A stretch of 64,000 nucleotides of DNA from Clostridium scatologenes (GCF_000968375.1 NZ_CP009933.1:1922001-1986000), one strand, 5' to 3'. Positions 17,878 through 27,348 are shown, counted from the stretch's first letter. Program-made: numbers and translations. The notes: generated by a model not told the origin, from the sequence alone.

Positions 17878-19242
17878 ATGAAAAAAGAAAATAATGAAGA
17901 TGGATTAAAAAGAGAAGTTGGTCTTGGAGTGGCTATACTTTTTGTAATCGGAAGCACCATTGGATCAGGAATATTCATGGCTCCGCAAAATTTAGCCAAA
18001 TCATCCTCACCTAGTGTTTCAATTCTTGCATGGATTATTACTGGACTAGGAGCTATTATGATAGCCTTAAGTTTTTCTAGCGTTGCTGCTAAAATTCCTA
18101 AAACAGGAGGTTGTGTAGAATATACTCGTGTTGCTTTTGGTGAATTTGCTGCTTTTATTGTAGCTTGGTTTTATTGGATTGGACAATCCACTGGAGGAGC
18201 TGCACTTATTATTGCTTGTTTAAGATATATGAGTAAAATTTTTCCTGTAATTGCAGATAGTAATTTACTGGCATTTGTCATTGGATGTGTAATATTTTGT
18301 TCATTAACTTATATAAACATTAGAGGTATAAGGCAAGGCATGATGATATCAACAGCAACAACCATTTGTAAGTTATTACCTTTAACATTATTTGTATTAC
18401 TTGCAATTTTCCATTTTGACCCTGCGAACTTTCATACTGTTTCTCAAGTATCTGTTCAAAAAAATGGTTCAAATGGGCTCTCTTCGCTTTCAGCTGCAAT
18501 AGCAATTACTATGTGGTCATTTACAGGAATAGAAAGCGCAACAACAGCAGGTGGTGAAATCAAAGATCCTGAAAAAAATATAAAAAGAGCAACCATTTTT
18601 GGAACGTTAGGTTTAGTAGTTGTTTACTTATTAGTCAGTATCCTTTCTACAGGTATATTGCCACAAGATCAACTTGCACAATCAAAAGCTCCTATTGCAG
18701 ATATGTTAAACAAAATGACAGGTGGAACTTGGGGTGGTTTGTTTATTGCAGCTGGTGTTGTCATTTCTACACTTGGATGTGCTAATGGTGGAATAATAGT
18801 AGCATCTCGTTCAGCTTTTTCAGCTGCACAAAATAATTTATTTCCTCCAATATTTTCAAGATTAAATAAGAAATACAATACACCTTCTGCTTCTATTATA
18901 ATCAGCAGCATATTTTCATTAATACTAATTTCAATGAATTATTTTAAGGGACTTAATGCAGCCTATGAATTTGTTATGTTACTTGCAACAATGGTAGCAC
19001 TTCCACCTTATGTATTTGTTGCAGCTGCTGATATTGTAATTGCTAGAAAACAAGGTAATAAGATTACAATATTTAGTTTTATCAAAAATTCACTTGTACC
19101 ACTTCTAGCATTTATCTATGCTTTATATACAATATATGGAACTGGTTCTGAATCTGTTATGTGGGGATTTTTACTTATGCTTGGTGGTATTCCACTTTAC
19201 TTATTTGTTAGATTAAGAGCTAATGTAAAAGAATCAGCTTAA
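17878..19242 (+). CDS. APC-family amino acid permease
   Basis: A 454-residue, twelve-helix transporter. The first helix carries the substrate-binding GSTIGSGIFMAP motif (residues 23-34) that defines the amino acid-polyamine-organocation superfamily. Other features are GCVEYTRVAFGEFAAF in helix 3 and TMWSFTGIESATTAGGEIKDPEKN around helix 6, typical of Bacillus/Clostridium amino acid permeases and antiporters. The substrate cannot be fixed from sequence. The start is supported by AGGGGG 8 bases upstream. The gene is monocistronic and ends in a strong terminator. Confidence 0.87.
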   Translation: MKKENNEDGLKREVGLGVAILFVIGSTIGSGIFMAPQNLAKSSSPSVSILAWIITGLGAIMIALSFSSVAAKIPKTGGCVEYTRVAFGEFAAFIVAWFYWIGQSTGGAALIIACLRYMSKIFPVIADSNLLAFVIGCVIFCSLTYINIRGIRQGMMISTATTICKLLPLTLFVLLAIFHFDPANFHTVSQVSVQKNGSNGLSSLSAAIAITMWSFTGIESATTAGGEIKDPEKNIKRATIFGTLGLVVVYLLVSILSTGILPQDQLAQSKAPIADMLNKMTGGTWGGLFIAAGVVISTLGCANGGIIVASRSAFSAAQNNLFPPIFSRLNKKYNTPSASIIISSIFSLILISMNYFKGLNAAYEFVMLLATMVALPPYVFVAAADIVIARKQGNKITIFSFIKNSLVPLLAFIYALYTIYGTGSESVMWGFLLMLGGIPLYLFVRLRANVKESA

Positions 19243-19296
19243 ACAAATTTATATTTAGGAAAATCTTATTAATTTATTTGTAATCTAAATTATTTA

Positions 19297-19350
19297 CAAT
19301 TAGAAATTCAGATTAGCTAATATTAAGCATCTTGAATTTCTAATTGTTTT
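19297..19350 (+). terminator. Terminator of the APC permease gene
   Basis: CAATTAGAAATTCA pairs with TGAATTTCTAATTG, followed by TTTT; the stem can serve both this gene and the convergent BceB-type gene. Confidence 0.75.
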
Positions 19351-19375
19351 GATTATATAAAACAACTTATAGTAA

Positions 19376-21292
19376 CTAATTATTTAATACCTTATTTAAT
19401 AATCCTTTTGAATAAACATTTGTATAAATTTTTACAAATACAATCTGAATAATGATAACTATTATTGAAACTATGCCACAATACTTCACAGCTATCCATC
19501 CATAATCACAAATAGTATTGATAGAATAATTATAAAACATAGCAATGATAGCTCCAATAAATACAGGAACCATAAACATAAAATAATGCTTACTTAAAAT
19601 CAGGTGTTTAGCTTCCTCTTCCTGCATCCCCATTTTATATAAATCTCTATATTTCCTATATTCATCTTGAAATTCTAATTGTAGTTTTAAATGCAGTATT
19701 ATGTTTGCTGAAAACCAAAACAAAATCACCACAAAAGCTACAGTAACAATCAAAAATAATGATGATTGCTCAGCTGTTTTATATTGCTCAATTCTTGAAC
19801 TAATTTTAAAAAGTTTTGACTCTGAGCCATCTTCATGATTTAATTTATTTAATTGCTGTTGTAGTGTTTCCACTATATCTCTTGATTTTTTCCAATCCCC
19901 AAAGTTAAATAATTTCGAAACCACAATTTCATAATCCTTAGAAGTATTTTTAATTTGTTCATAATCATCATTATTGACTATTATTGTTCTGTCAGCCATA
20001 TAATTTTTATCAACCAATATGTCTATTTTGCTTCCTGCCGATTTTAGATTTAATTCTTTGTCCCCGCATGTAAAAAGCATCTTCTCTGGAGCACTTAAAT
20101 CATGTGCATAACCATCTTTTAAATCATACATAAATATTGTCATAAAAGTACCCTTTTTTATATTATAATTACGTTTTAAAGTAGAATTCACCTGTGATTC
20201 TGACAATATATTAAATGCTCCATTTCTTAAGAATTCCATTGATTTTTCTTCTGTTACCTTTGTACTTCCACCCTTCAATATTTCTTCTAAAGCTTTATCA
20301 GAAATTTGATTTATTTTGCCCATTTGAGCAAATTCCATTTCATATGGAGTATATGTGACAGCATTTTTAGTAAAACTAGGATATGTTATCATACAAAGTG
20401 CAACAAAAAATATGGCAAATTCAAACAACCATACCATTGAAGTTAAAATCTTCTTAGTGGAGTGAAAATGATACTTTAAATCAGAAAAAAACAAACTATT
20501 TTTCAGATAATATGATTTATTATTTTTTTCTAACCATAGTATAATAATATCCGAATTACCAATAATGAAATAAGTTCCTATAAGGCATAAAAGCATACTA
20601 CAAAACCACACATCACTAGAATGTCCTGATTTATAGTTTCTTACCATAATAATTACTGCAGTGATTAACATAACTATACCAATATAAAATATTGCCTTAT
20701 GAGTCTTTTTACCTTTATCTGCTTTATATCGTTCCTTCATTAAATCTATAATCTTCATTTTTAATGATTGAAAAATACTTATTATTACAGTAATTACAAA
20801 TACAGCTCCATAAAAAAGTATTGTAACCTCATAAGCTTTAATATTTATCTGATAATTTAAAGCTGAAATGCCAATAAATTTTATGATAATTTCATAAAAT
20901 GCCATAGAAATAAATGTTCCTATAAACAATCCAGATGCAACAGAAATTAAAGCAATTATGCCATTTTCAAACAACATATTGATTAAGACTTCTTTTTCTG
21001 TCATTCCAAGAGTCATCAAAATCCCATAATCATTTCTGCGAAGCTTTTGAAATGCATTATGCGAATATGGAACAAATAATACAATAAATATTGAAACAAG
21101 AAAACTTGGAGCTATAATATTACTTGAAATACTTGTATCAATTACTGATGGATTTTTCATAAATGAATTGTTTGTGAATAAAGCAGCAAAACAATAAAAT
21201 AAGATAACAGAAAATGTATTACATATACAATACAATAAATACCGTTTAAAGTTTACTTTAAGCATTTTTAAAGCTATCTTATTAAAATTCAT
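19376..21292 (-). CDS. bceB: BceB-type ABC permease (FtsX-like)
   Basis: About 638 residues from MNFNKIALKMLKVNFKRY; the listed frame extends five codons further upstream into the ATPase end, but this ATG fits the family. It has the BceB layout: one N-terminal helix, three-helix FtsX block (RRNDYGILMTLGMTEKEVL), a large extracellular domain of about 200 residues between later helices, and a C-terminal FtsX block (KYRDLYKMGMQEEEA). Such permeases move or detoxify cell-wall-active peptides such as bacitracin. No kinase/regulator pair is adjacent, unlike most bce loci. Confidence 0.85.
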   Translation of the reverse strand: MNFNKIALKMLKVNFKRYLLYCICNTFSVILFYCFAALFTNNSFMKNPSVIDTSISSNIIAPSFLVSIFIVLFVPYSHNAFQKLRRNDYGILMTLGMTEKEVLINMLFENGIIALISVASGLFIGTFISMAFYEIIIKFIGISALNYQINIKAYEVTILFYGAVFVITVIISIFQSLKMKIIDLMKERYKADKGKKTHKAIFYIGIVMLITAVIIMVRNYKSGHSSDVWFCSMLLCLIGTYFIIGNSDIIILWLEKNNKSYYLKNSLFFSDLKYHFHSTKKILTSMVWLFEFAIFFVALCMITYPSFTKNAVTYTPYEMEFAQMGKINQISDKALEEILKGGSTKVTEEKSMEFLRNGAFNILSESQVNSTLKRNYNIKKGTFMTIFMYDLKDGYAHDLSAPEKMLFTCGDKELNLKSAGSKIDILVDKNYMADRTIIVNNDDYEQIKNTSKDYEIVVSKLFNFGDWKKSRDIVETLQQQLNKLNHEDGSESKLFKISSRIEQYKTAEQSSLFLIVTVAFVVILFWFSANIILHLKLQLEFQDEYRKYRDLYKMGMQEEEAKHLILSKHYFMFMVPVFIGAIIAMFYNYSINTICDYGWIAVKYCGIVSIIVIIIQIVFVKIYTNVYSKGLLNKVLNN

Positions 21293-22043
21293 CAAAATCA
21301 CCACCAATTAAAGAAAGTACATCTAATATTTCATGAAAAAATTCTTTTCTCGATGCTTTTTTTGATATATCTGAAATGATTTTTCCATCCTTTAACAAAA
21401 CCACTCGGCTGCAATAACTTGCAGCAAAAGAATCATGTGTTACCATCAATACACTTGTCCCCAAATCTTCATTTACTTTACTCAAATAATTCATAACATC
21501 CTTTGTTGATTTAGAATCTAAGTTTCCTGTAGGTTCATCTGCAAATATTATATCTGGCTCATTTACAAGAGCTCTGCATATAGCTGCACGCTGTTTTTGT
21601 CCTCCAGAAATTTCATATACATTTTTGTTCAATATATCTGAAATTCCAAGCAGCTGTGTAAGTTCTTGAGTTTTAGCTTCCATTTTTTCCATTTCTCTTT
21701 TATCCAAAATCATCGGCATCATTATATTTTCTTTTACATTTAAGCTGTCAATCAAATTAAATTCTTGAAAAACCATTCCCATCTTATGTCTTCTAAACAA
21801 TGCCAATTGTGATTTGCTCATATTAATTAAATCATTTCCATTGAATAAAACTCTTCCCCCATCAGCAGAATCTATTCCACTTATTATATTTAATAAGGTG
21901 GTTTTTCCACTGCCAGATGGACCCATAATTGCAACCAATTCTCCTGTTTTTACTTTCAAATTAACTTCACTTAAAACTTTAACCTTATCTTTCTTACTCA
22001 ATTTATAGCTTTTTTCCAAGTTCTCAATATCCAATATATTCAT
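21282..22043 (-). CDS. bceA: BceA-type ABC ATPase
   Basis: A 253-residue ATPase with Walker A GPSGSGKTT, signature ISGGQKQR, Walker B DIIFADEPTGNLD and the switch His in MVTHDSF; this is the MacB/LolD/BceA subgroup. Its stop overlaps the BceB-type start by about 11 bases, so the two are translationally coupled. TTGGAGAAAATAAG precedes the ATG. It powers the permease for peptide-antibiotic resistance (inferred from the family). Confidence 0.87.
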   Translation of the reverse strand: MNILDIENLEKSYKLSKKDKVKVLSEVNLKVKTGELVAIMGPSGSGKTTLLNIISGIDSADGGRVLFNGNDLINMSKSQLALFRRHKMGMVFQEFNLIDSLNVKENIMMPMILDKREMEKMEAKTQELTQLLGISDILNKNVYEISGGQKQRAAICRALVNEPDIIFADEPTGNLDSKSTKDVMNYLSKVNEDLGTSVLMVTHDSFAASYCSRVVLLKDGKIISDISKKASRKEFFHEILDVLSLIGGDFDEF

Positions 22044-22391
22044 CTTATTTTCTCCAATTATTTTTATTATATTATAATTTTAAATCTAAAGTGACTACAT
22101 CAACTAATCAAGTGATTCTTACAATCAAAAGTCATAAAATAAATTTAGCATAGTTACAATTATACTCTTAATTACTATACTTTTTCATCTGTATAATAAT
22201 TAAGATAGTCTCATATGTAAAAAAATATAATTTTTTCAAATATAATTTCCTCGGAATCGATAAAGTGATACTGAAATTGGTTAACTATTTTCACTCCGCA
22301 GCTATAAGAGTTAAAAAACTTGAACCAGATAAAACCTTTATGATAGTTTTCTTTGGCCAAACAGATTAGAATTTGCAAATGAACCTATGTA
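22044..22391. other. Intergenic region, possible gene remnant
   Basis: A plus-strand frame of about 65 codons (about 22170-22369) is open and has coding-like composition at its end (VNYFHSAAIRVKKLEPDKT), but it lacks a start codon and ribosome binding site. I do not recognise a family. Otherwise only A/T-rich sequence and the weak promoter region of bceA are seen. Confidence 0.25.
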
Positions 22392-22907
22392 TTAATATAT
22401 ACTTACAACAATATTTTTTTCTTTTCCAATTGCACTCTCATAAAATTCCAAAAGTCCTTTGATCTCAGAAATAATTTCATTATACAAGCTTTCTTTATAT
22501 TTAAGATCTTTTAGTGCAGGACTCCATATATTAGGATATATTTCATTACTAATAAAATCCTCTATCTTAAATTTTGTGTGTAATTTTTCATAATCAATAC
22601 ATTTTAATAAATGAACCATTTCCTTTACATATTCTATTTCAGAATAAGCAATCCAATCACAATCTTCTGCATCTATAAAACACTTTACACCAATTACTGC
22701 CTCACTATATTTATTACCTTTTATTGGATCACTTGCACAAGTCCCTGTTATAAGGGAATGTACTCCATCCCATAATTTATCCATATCATAAACATTACTA
22801 TCTTCTGAAAGTTCTTCAATATAATCAAATAATTCATCATTATCCATATTTTTCATCTTGTCTAATTCGCTTTTATCAATCATTATGTAGTTTGCAATCA
22901 TACTCAT
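22392..22907 (-). CDS. DUF1877 (YfbM-like) protein
   Basis: A 171-residue soluble acidic protein. The opening MSMIANYIMIDKSELDKM and the sequence YDMDKLWDGVHSLITG are the hallmark of the DUF1877/YfbM family, which has no known function and is often found near immunity or toxin loci. The C-terminal half is helical. GGAGGTGC lies 7 bases before the start. No neighbour gives a clear hint; the next gene downstream on the strand is bceA, 350 bases away. Confidence 0.78.
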   Translation of the reverse strand: MSMIANYIMIDKSELDKMKNMDNDELFDYIEELSEDSNVYDMDKLWDGVHSLITGTCASDPIKGNKYSEAVIGVKCFIDAEDCDWIAYSEIEYVKEMVHLLKCIDYEKLHTKFKIEDFISNEIYPNIWSPALKDLKYKESLYNEIISEIKGLLEFYESAIGKEKNIVVSIY

Positions 22908-23108
22908 AAATAATGCACCTCCGATACAAATTATAATTTTTAACCTTTAAGCCTATTTGATTCACATATAATATCTTCAATTACAATATCATATATCTCT
23001 CCTAATAAAGCATAATCCACCCTCACAAGTATTTTTGTCTATTAAATTACCATTTAAAATATTCAACCTCAAATTAAAATTTATATAATCTTTTATAAGA
23101 ATTCTAAT

Positions 23109-23375
23109 CTATTTCTTTATCTTATGAGCGGTAATAATGGTATAACTATATGCATTAACTGTTATTTCACAACTATCTATTCTTATATACCAATTTTTTC
23201 CTCTCATAGTTATTGTGGCATTGAGATTTAGTATTTTGTTTCTGCACCATTTTACTACATCCCCCACATCTAAAGAAAGATTCTTTTTAATTCGTCCAAC
23301 TCCTAGCTTCGTTGTATGCAGCTTATCTAAGTTTTGTATTAATTCATCTTTGTTATCATTCATTTTTGTCACCAT
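23109..23375 (-). CDS. DUF3781 protein
   Basis: An 88-residue protein with the full DUF3781 signature: LIQNLDKLHTTKLGVGRIKKN at the start, VVKWCRNKI in the middle, and GKNWYIRIDSCEITVNAYSY near the end. The family is small, soluble and of unknown function. AAAGGA lies 7 bases before the ATG. It is between two monocistronic genes on the same strand; the 200 bases to DUF1877 hold no other gene. Confidence 0.8.
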   Translation of the reverse strand: MVTKMNDNKDELIQNLDKLHTTKLGVGRIKKNLSLDVGDVVKWCRNKILNLNATITMRGKNWYIRIDSCEITVNAYSYTIITAHKIKK

Positions 23376-23474
23376 ATATTTTCCTTTGCAAAATTGTTCT
23401 TTGTGAATAAGTAATGGCTAAGGAAGAATAGTTAATAATATGAAGTTTTAAAGAAGGGTACTGAATCCATAGTG

Positions 23475-23517
23475 AAAAGAATTAATCCTATAAGTAAAAT
23501 ATAAGATTAATTCTTTT
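23475..23517 (-). terminator. Terminator of the soluble chemoreceptor gene
   Basis: AAAAGAATTAATC pairs with GATTAATTCTTTT just after the stop codon on the minus strand. Confidence 0.65.
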
Positions 23518-23524
23518 GCTATAC

Positions 23525-24346
23525 TTATAAATTTTTTGTTTCATCAACAAGAGTTTTTGAGATTGTGGTTATTTCATCTATTGTGGCATTCATTTCTTCT
23601 GTAGCTGCAGCATGATTTTCAGCAACTGCATTAGCTTCATTTACTTGGTTAACTATAGCATCAATAGATTTTTTCATTTCAATTAGGGAAGACATAACCT
23701 TCTTAGACGATTCGCTGCTGTTTTGTGATAATTTTCTCATTTCCTGAGCTACAACAGAAAAGCCTTTGCCTGCATCTCCAGCTCTTGATGCTTCTATTGC
23801 GGCATTTAGTGCTAATAAATTAGATTGTGAGGCTATACTCTGAATAGAAGTAATTATCGAATCAGTTTCATTAATTTTCTCATTTGTGTCATTAGCAGCA
23901 GATAAGATACCATTAATGACATTAGATAACTTTTGAGAACCTCCAGCAATTTCTTCAATTGCGCCATTTGTTTGACCAAGAGAAGTGAATAAATTTTTAG
24001 CTGAATTCTCTATACGCGCTTGTTTGTCTAAACTTTTACCTAATCCTACAGCTCCAATTACTTTTCCATTAGAATCTCTTATTGGATAAGCAATTGCCTT
24101 GAAATCAATTCCATAAGCTTCCTTAGGTACTACAGCAGAAAATACTCTATTTTTTTCCATAGCTATAAATAATGGGTTGTCTTTTGGAACTTTGTCCCCT
24201 TCCTTAAAAGCTACAGGAACCTTATCATTTATAAATACTGCGATACATTTTTCCCTATCAGTAATACATGTAGATACATCTTCTTGAATAAGCTCTCCTA
24301 AAATTGGTAGTATACTTTTTAAAGAGCTAATTATACCATTTTCCAT
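23525..24346 (-). CDS. Soluble methyl-accepting chemotaxis-like protein (YfmS type)
   Basis: About 273 residues. The start is placed at the ATG at 24346 (MENGIISSLKSILPILGEL), which has GGAGGA 6 bases upstream; the frame is open for 41 more codons, but these are not protein-like. An N-terminal sensing domain of about 110 residues is followed by a short MCP signalling hairpin with the conserved tip region IEASRAGDAGKGFSVVAQEM. There are no membrane helices, so it senses something in the cytosol. It resembles Bacillus YfmS and the gene at 38280-39113, a paralogue with the same layout. Confidence 0.82.
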   Translation of the reverse strand: MENGIISSLKSILPILGELIQEDVSTCITDREKCIAVFINDKVPVAFKEGDKVPKDNPLFIAMEKNRVFSAVVPKEAYGIDFKAIAYPIRDSNGKVIGAVGLGKSLDKQARIENSAKNLFTSLGQTNGAIEEIAGGSQKLSNVINGILSAANDTNEKINETDSIITSIQSIASQSNLLALNAAIEASRAGDAGKGFSVVAQEMRKLSQNSSESSKKVMSSLIEMKKSIDAIVNQVNEANAVAENHAAATEEMNATIDEITTISKTLVDETKNL

Positions 24347-24522
24347 ACTATTCCTCCATGGGGTATTAAATATTTTATTCTGTAATTTAAATATCGAATA
24401 ATTTTTTATAAAATTTACCTTATAACAACTATTACTACCGCCCCCATCTTCTATCAAAGATTTAGCCATCCTCTCCTACTTTAACAAGATGCGAGTATTA
24501 GAGCGGGTAGTTATCGGATAAA

Positions 24523-24564
24523 AGAAGATCATATTAAATTTTAATTGATTTAACATGATCTTCT
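24523..24564 (-). terminator. Terminator after hydG
   Basis: AGAAGATCAT pairs with ATGATCTTCT, located 20 bases downstream of the hydG stop on the minus strand. Confidence 0.65.
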
Positions 24565-24584
24565 ATATACTGAATTGATTTTAG

Positions 24585-26003
24585 CTAGAATCTAAAATCT
24601 CTCTTTCCTTCTTTTAATTCTGTAAGATGCTCTTTTACAATTGCTTTAACTTTTTCATTAGGTATCTTTTCTACTTCTTCCATTATTAAAGTTTCTCCTT
24701 TTCCCCTTGTAATACTGGAAGCATAATCTTCTAAATATTCCTTAAGAGTCATTAAAGCATTGGGCTGACAACAATTTGCAATCTGTCCTGATTTAACAAG
24801 GCTCATGAACCTATCACCAGTTCTTCCCTCACGATAACAGGCAGTACAGAAGCTTGGAATATAATTCATTTCTAAAAGCCAGTTTACAATTTCATCAAGA
24901 GTACGATTATCATTAACATCAAATTGTGCTGAATTGTCATCTTCTGTTTCAGGTTCTGCATAACCACCAACACTAGTTTTAGAACCACCACTGATTTGTG
25001 ATATACCCAATTCAAGTACACGTTCACGTGTTTTCTTTGATTCACGAGTAGATACAATCATACCTGTATATGGCACTGCAATACGAATAACTGCTACAAT
25101 TTTTGCAAAAATATCATCTGATATTGCATTTGAAAAGTTTTCAGGATCAATGTCATCTGCTGGACGAATACGAGGAACACTTATAGTATGTGGTCCTACT
25201 CCAATAGCAGCTTCTAAATGTTCAGCATGCATCAAAAGCCCTACAAAATCATATTTATACATATTAAGTCCGAATAAAACACCCAGTCCTACATCATCAA
25301 TACCACCTTCCATAGCACGATCCATGGCTTCAGTGTGATATGCATAGTCATGTTTTGGTCCTGTAGGATGGAGTTCTTCATAACTCTTCTTATTATACGT
25401 CTCTTGAAAAAGTATGTATGTTCCAATCCCTGAATCTTTAAGTTTCCTATAATTTTCTACAGTAGTAGCAGCAATATTTACATTTACACGTCTTATTGCT
25501 CCATTTTTATGTTTTATTCCGTATATTGTTTCAATACATTCAAGAATATATTCAATAGGATTATTTACAGGATCTTCTCCTGCTTCTAAAGCTAGTCTCT
25601 TATGTCCCATATCTTGAAGTGCAATAGTCTCCTGCTTAATTTCTTCTTGAGACAACTTTTTTCTTGCTATATGTTTATTTTTATAATGATATGGGCAATA
25701 AACACATCCATTTATACAATAATTTGAAAGATAAAGAGGAGCAAACATTACTATACGATTTCCATAAAATTTTTGTTTTATTTCTTTAGCAAGTTTGAAT
25801 ATCTTTTCATTTTCATCTTCCAAATCACATTCTAATAATACTGCAGCCTCTCTATGTGTCAAGCCCTTACAGTCCTTTGCTCTTTCAATAAGACTATTTA
25901 TAAGTTCACGATTATTTTTATTTTTTTCTGCATAATCAAGTGTTTCCTTAATTTCTTCATCATTAATAAATTCAGTTGCAATTTTAGATTTACAGTTATA
26001 CAT
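24585..26003 (-). CDS. hydG: [FeFe] hydrogenase maturase HydG
   Basis: About 472 residues. The radical-SAM motif CINGCVYC (C-x3-C-x2-C) is near residue 95. The C-terminal extension has CTACYREGRTGDRFM, whose cysteines hold the second cluster that makes HydG different from ThiH. HydG splits tyrosine to give the CO and cyanide ligands of the hydrogenase H-cluster. The start is set at MYNCKSKIATEF (26003) after GGAGG, not at the longer frame. It follows a TM1266-type regulator gene, 27 bases away. HydE, HydF and the hydrogenase are not in the window. Confidence 0.92.
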   Translation of the reverse strand: MYNCKSKIATEFINDEEIKETLDYAEKNKNNRELINSLIERAKDCKGLTHREAAVLLECDLEDENEKIFKLAKEIKQKFYGNRIVMFAPLYLSNYCINGCVYCPYHYKNKHIARKKLSQEEIKQETIALQDMGHKRLALEAGEDPVNNPIEYILECIETIYGIKHKNGAIRRVNVNIAATTVENYRKLKDSGIGTYILFQETYNKKSYEELHPTGPKHDYAYHTEAMDRAMEGGIDDVGLGVLFGLNMYKYDFVGLLMHAEHLEAAIGVGPHTISVPRIRPADDIDPENFSNAISDDIFAKIVAVIRIAVPYTGMIVSTRESKKTRERVLELGISQISGGSKTSVGGYAEPETEDDNSAQFDVNDNRTLDEIVNWLLEMNYIPSFCTACYREGRTGDRFMSLVKSGQIANCCQPNALMTLKEYLEDYASSITRGKGETLIMEEVEKIPNEKVKAIVKEHLTELKEGKRDFRF

Positions 26004-26030
26004 TACAATTCCTCCAATTTTATTCAATTA

Positions 26031-26285
26031 TTATTGGGTAGTTACTTTCGAATAAACTGTTTTAATATTTACATTTGGTATCATGCCTAATTTTCCAGAA
26101 AGAGCACTGATAACATCATTAGGTGCCTCTATAACAATAGTTATTATATTCATATGTCGCTTTGCTTGTGGAATTCCCATTCTTCCCAAAATATAATCAC
26201 TATATTCATGCAAAACAGCATTTATTTTTTCTACAGCCTCCGAATTTTCAACAATAGTTCCAATGATAGCAATCCTGTTTTCCAT
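26031..26285 (-). CDS. TM1266-type hydrogenase-associated regulator (ACT-like)
   Basis: An 84-residue protein with the compact beta-alpha-beta fold of the ACT/NikR C-terminal type. The sequence RIAIIGTIVENSEAVEKINAV and GRMGIPQ match the putative iron-only hydrogenase system regulator named after TM1266, which normally sits beside hydG, hydE or hydF genes. It probably binds a small ligand or metal and modulates the system; function unproven. It is the first gene of the hydG operon, with AGGAAAGG before the ATG, and the long leader lies directly upstream. Confidence 0.82.
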   Translation of the reverse strand: MENRIAIIGTIVENSEAVEKINAVLHEYSDYILGRMGIPQAKRHMNIITIVIEAPNDVISALSGKLGMIPNVNIKTVYSKVTTQ

Positions 26286-26318
26286 ACCAAAAATCCTTTC
26301 CTAATAATAAAATAAAAA

Positions 26319-26541
26319 ATCCTTGTTCCCAAAAAGGTACAAGGATAGCAAACAAATCGCAAACAACCACATATAAATGGATTTCCCGAATTTATAACAA
26401 CTATTCTCTCGCCTTCTCATTTGGGACGAACCCTCATGTATTAGTACGATACTTTTTTAATTAATACTTTTATGACTATCTCTAAGAAGACACACAAAAA
26501 GCAAATTCTCAGATACCAAGCCAAAAGTAATTTATCCTATT
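26319..26541 (-). ncRNA. Structured leader with terminator upstream of hydG operon (riboswitch candidate)
   Basis: From the predicted transcript start (about 26541) the RNA shows AGGATA (26538-26533), a 10-bp hairpin TATCTGAGAA/TTCTT..AGATA, GTATTA/TAATAC with an inner AGTA-tcg-TACT, GGG-ttcgt-CCC, and TATAAAT/ATTTATA. It ends with TATCCT (26347-26342), which can pair with the first AGGATA and close the whole domain. TATCCT is also part of the 5' arm of a terminator, ATCCTTGT/ACAAGGAT (26346-26319) followed by T6. Domain closure and termination therefore exclude each other, as in riboswitches that turn genes on. No class I know fits. Confidence 0.6.
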
Positions 26542-26548
26542 ATCAATC

Positions 26549-26577
26549 ATTTTATCAAATTTTTTTACATAATTCAA
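26549..26577 (-). promoter_or_regulatory. Promoter of the TM1266-hydG operon
   Basis: TTGAAT (26577-26572) and TAAAAT (26554-26549), spacer 17; start of transcription predicted near 26541, just before the leader structure. Confidence 0.6.
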
Positions 26578-26583
26578 TCATAT

Positions 26584-27348
26584 TTATTCTCTAGCTGCTT
26601 TTTCATTTACTATTTTCTCAAACTTCTTATCTGAGAGAATTTCATTTGTCATGAATTCACCATTATAAAATAAACTATAAGTAACAAAAGGAGCTGGTGC
26701 CATTTTTGCTTCTTCAGTGGATTCAATTTTAATTGCCTTAAAGGCAATTTTTTTGTCATGAGCAATTTTTTCAATGATAGGTACATATTTTGCAGTAAAT
26801 GGACATTGGTTTGAGTAATACAAAACAAAACCTTGCTCTTTAATTGAAGGTGATTTTATATGTTTCATAAAACAAGGTTTACATGCATTTTCACTAAAAG
26901 GTAAATAGAATAATTCATAAAAAGGTCCTGAAGTATCAGCTAGTTTAAATCCCTTATATTTTAAATACTTGGGATGTGAAATATATGGAATTTTCTTTTT
27001 GGCAGACAATATTACCAATCCTAACTTTCCTTTTTTCTTACTATCAGCAATACAAGCCTTCAGAAGTTCATTTGAATATCCTTCTCCTTTAAATTTTCCT
27101 GATACCCACAAGCAATCAATAAACATATAATCATTTGCTTCAATAGGACACCATGCATTTTCTGCTGGCACATATTCTATAAAACATTTTCCCCTGACAT
27201 TTCCCTTTAGAAATACTAAGCCTTCTTTAAAACGTTTCTTCAACCATTGTTTTTTGGATACAACTTGACAATCTTCATTGTTCGAAATTGCACAACAAAT
27301 ATGTTCTTCTTCTATATTTTTCTTCGTAACCTTTATCAGTTCCATCAT
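26584..27348 (-). CDS. GNAT acetyltransferase with YoaP-like domain
   Basis: A 254-residue protein. Residues 1-150 are a GNAT acetyltransferase (DYMFIDCLWVSGKFKGEGYS, with the acetyl-CoA loop region following), and residues 160-250 form a YoaP-type domain (FVLYYSNQCPFTAKYVPII and APAPFVTYSLFYNGEF), a thioredoxin-like fold with a single CPF motif. Bacillus YoaP has the same two-domain order; the substrate is unknown. It is preceded by AGGAGGAG. The GyrI-like gene lies 16 bases upstream, so they are co-transcribed. Confidence 0.8.
   Translation of the reverse strand: MMELIKVTKKNIEEEHICCAISNNEDCQVVSKKQWLKKRFKEGLVFLKGNVRGKCFIEYVPAENAWCPIEANDYMFIDCLWVSGKFKGEGYSNELLKACIADSKKKGKLGLVILSAKKKIPYISHPKYLKYKGFKLADTSGPFYELFYLPFSENACKPCFMKHIKSPSIKEQGFVLYYSNQCPFTAKYVPIIEKIAHDKKIAFKAIKIESTEEAKMAPAPFVTYSLFYNGEFMTNEILSDKKFEKIVNEKAARE

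Noticed and set aside
22170..22369. Plus-strand open frame of about 65 codons upstream of bceA
   Set aside because: No start codon, no ribosome binding site and no recognised family; kept only as a note in the intergenic entry.
26401..26460. tRNA-like T-arm (GGGTTCGTCCC) in the hydG leader
   Set aside because: No acceptor, D or anticodon arms around it; the hairpin belongs to the leader structure.
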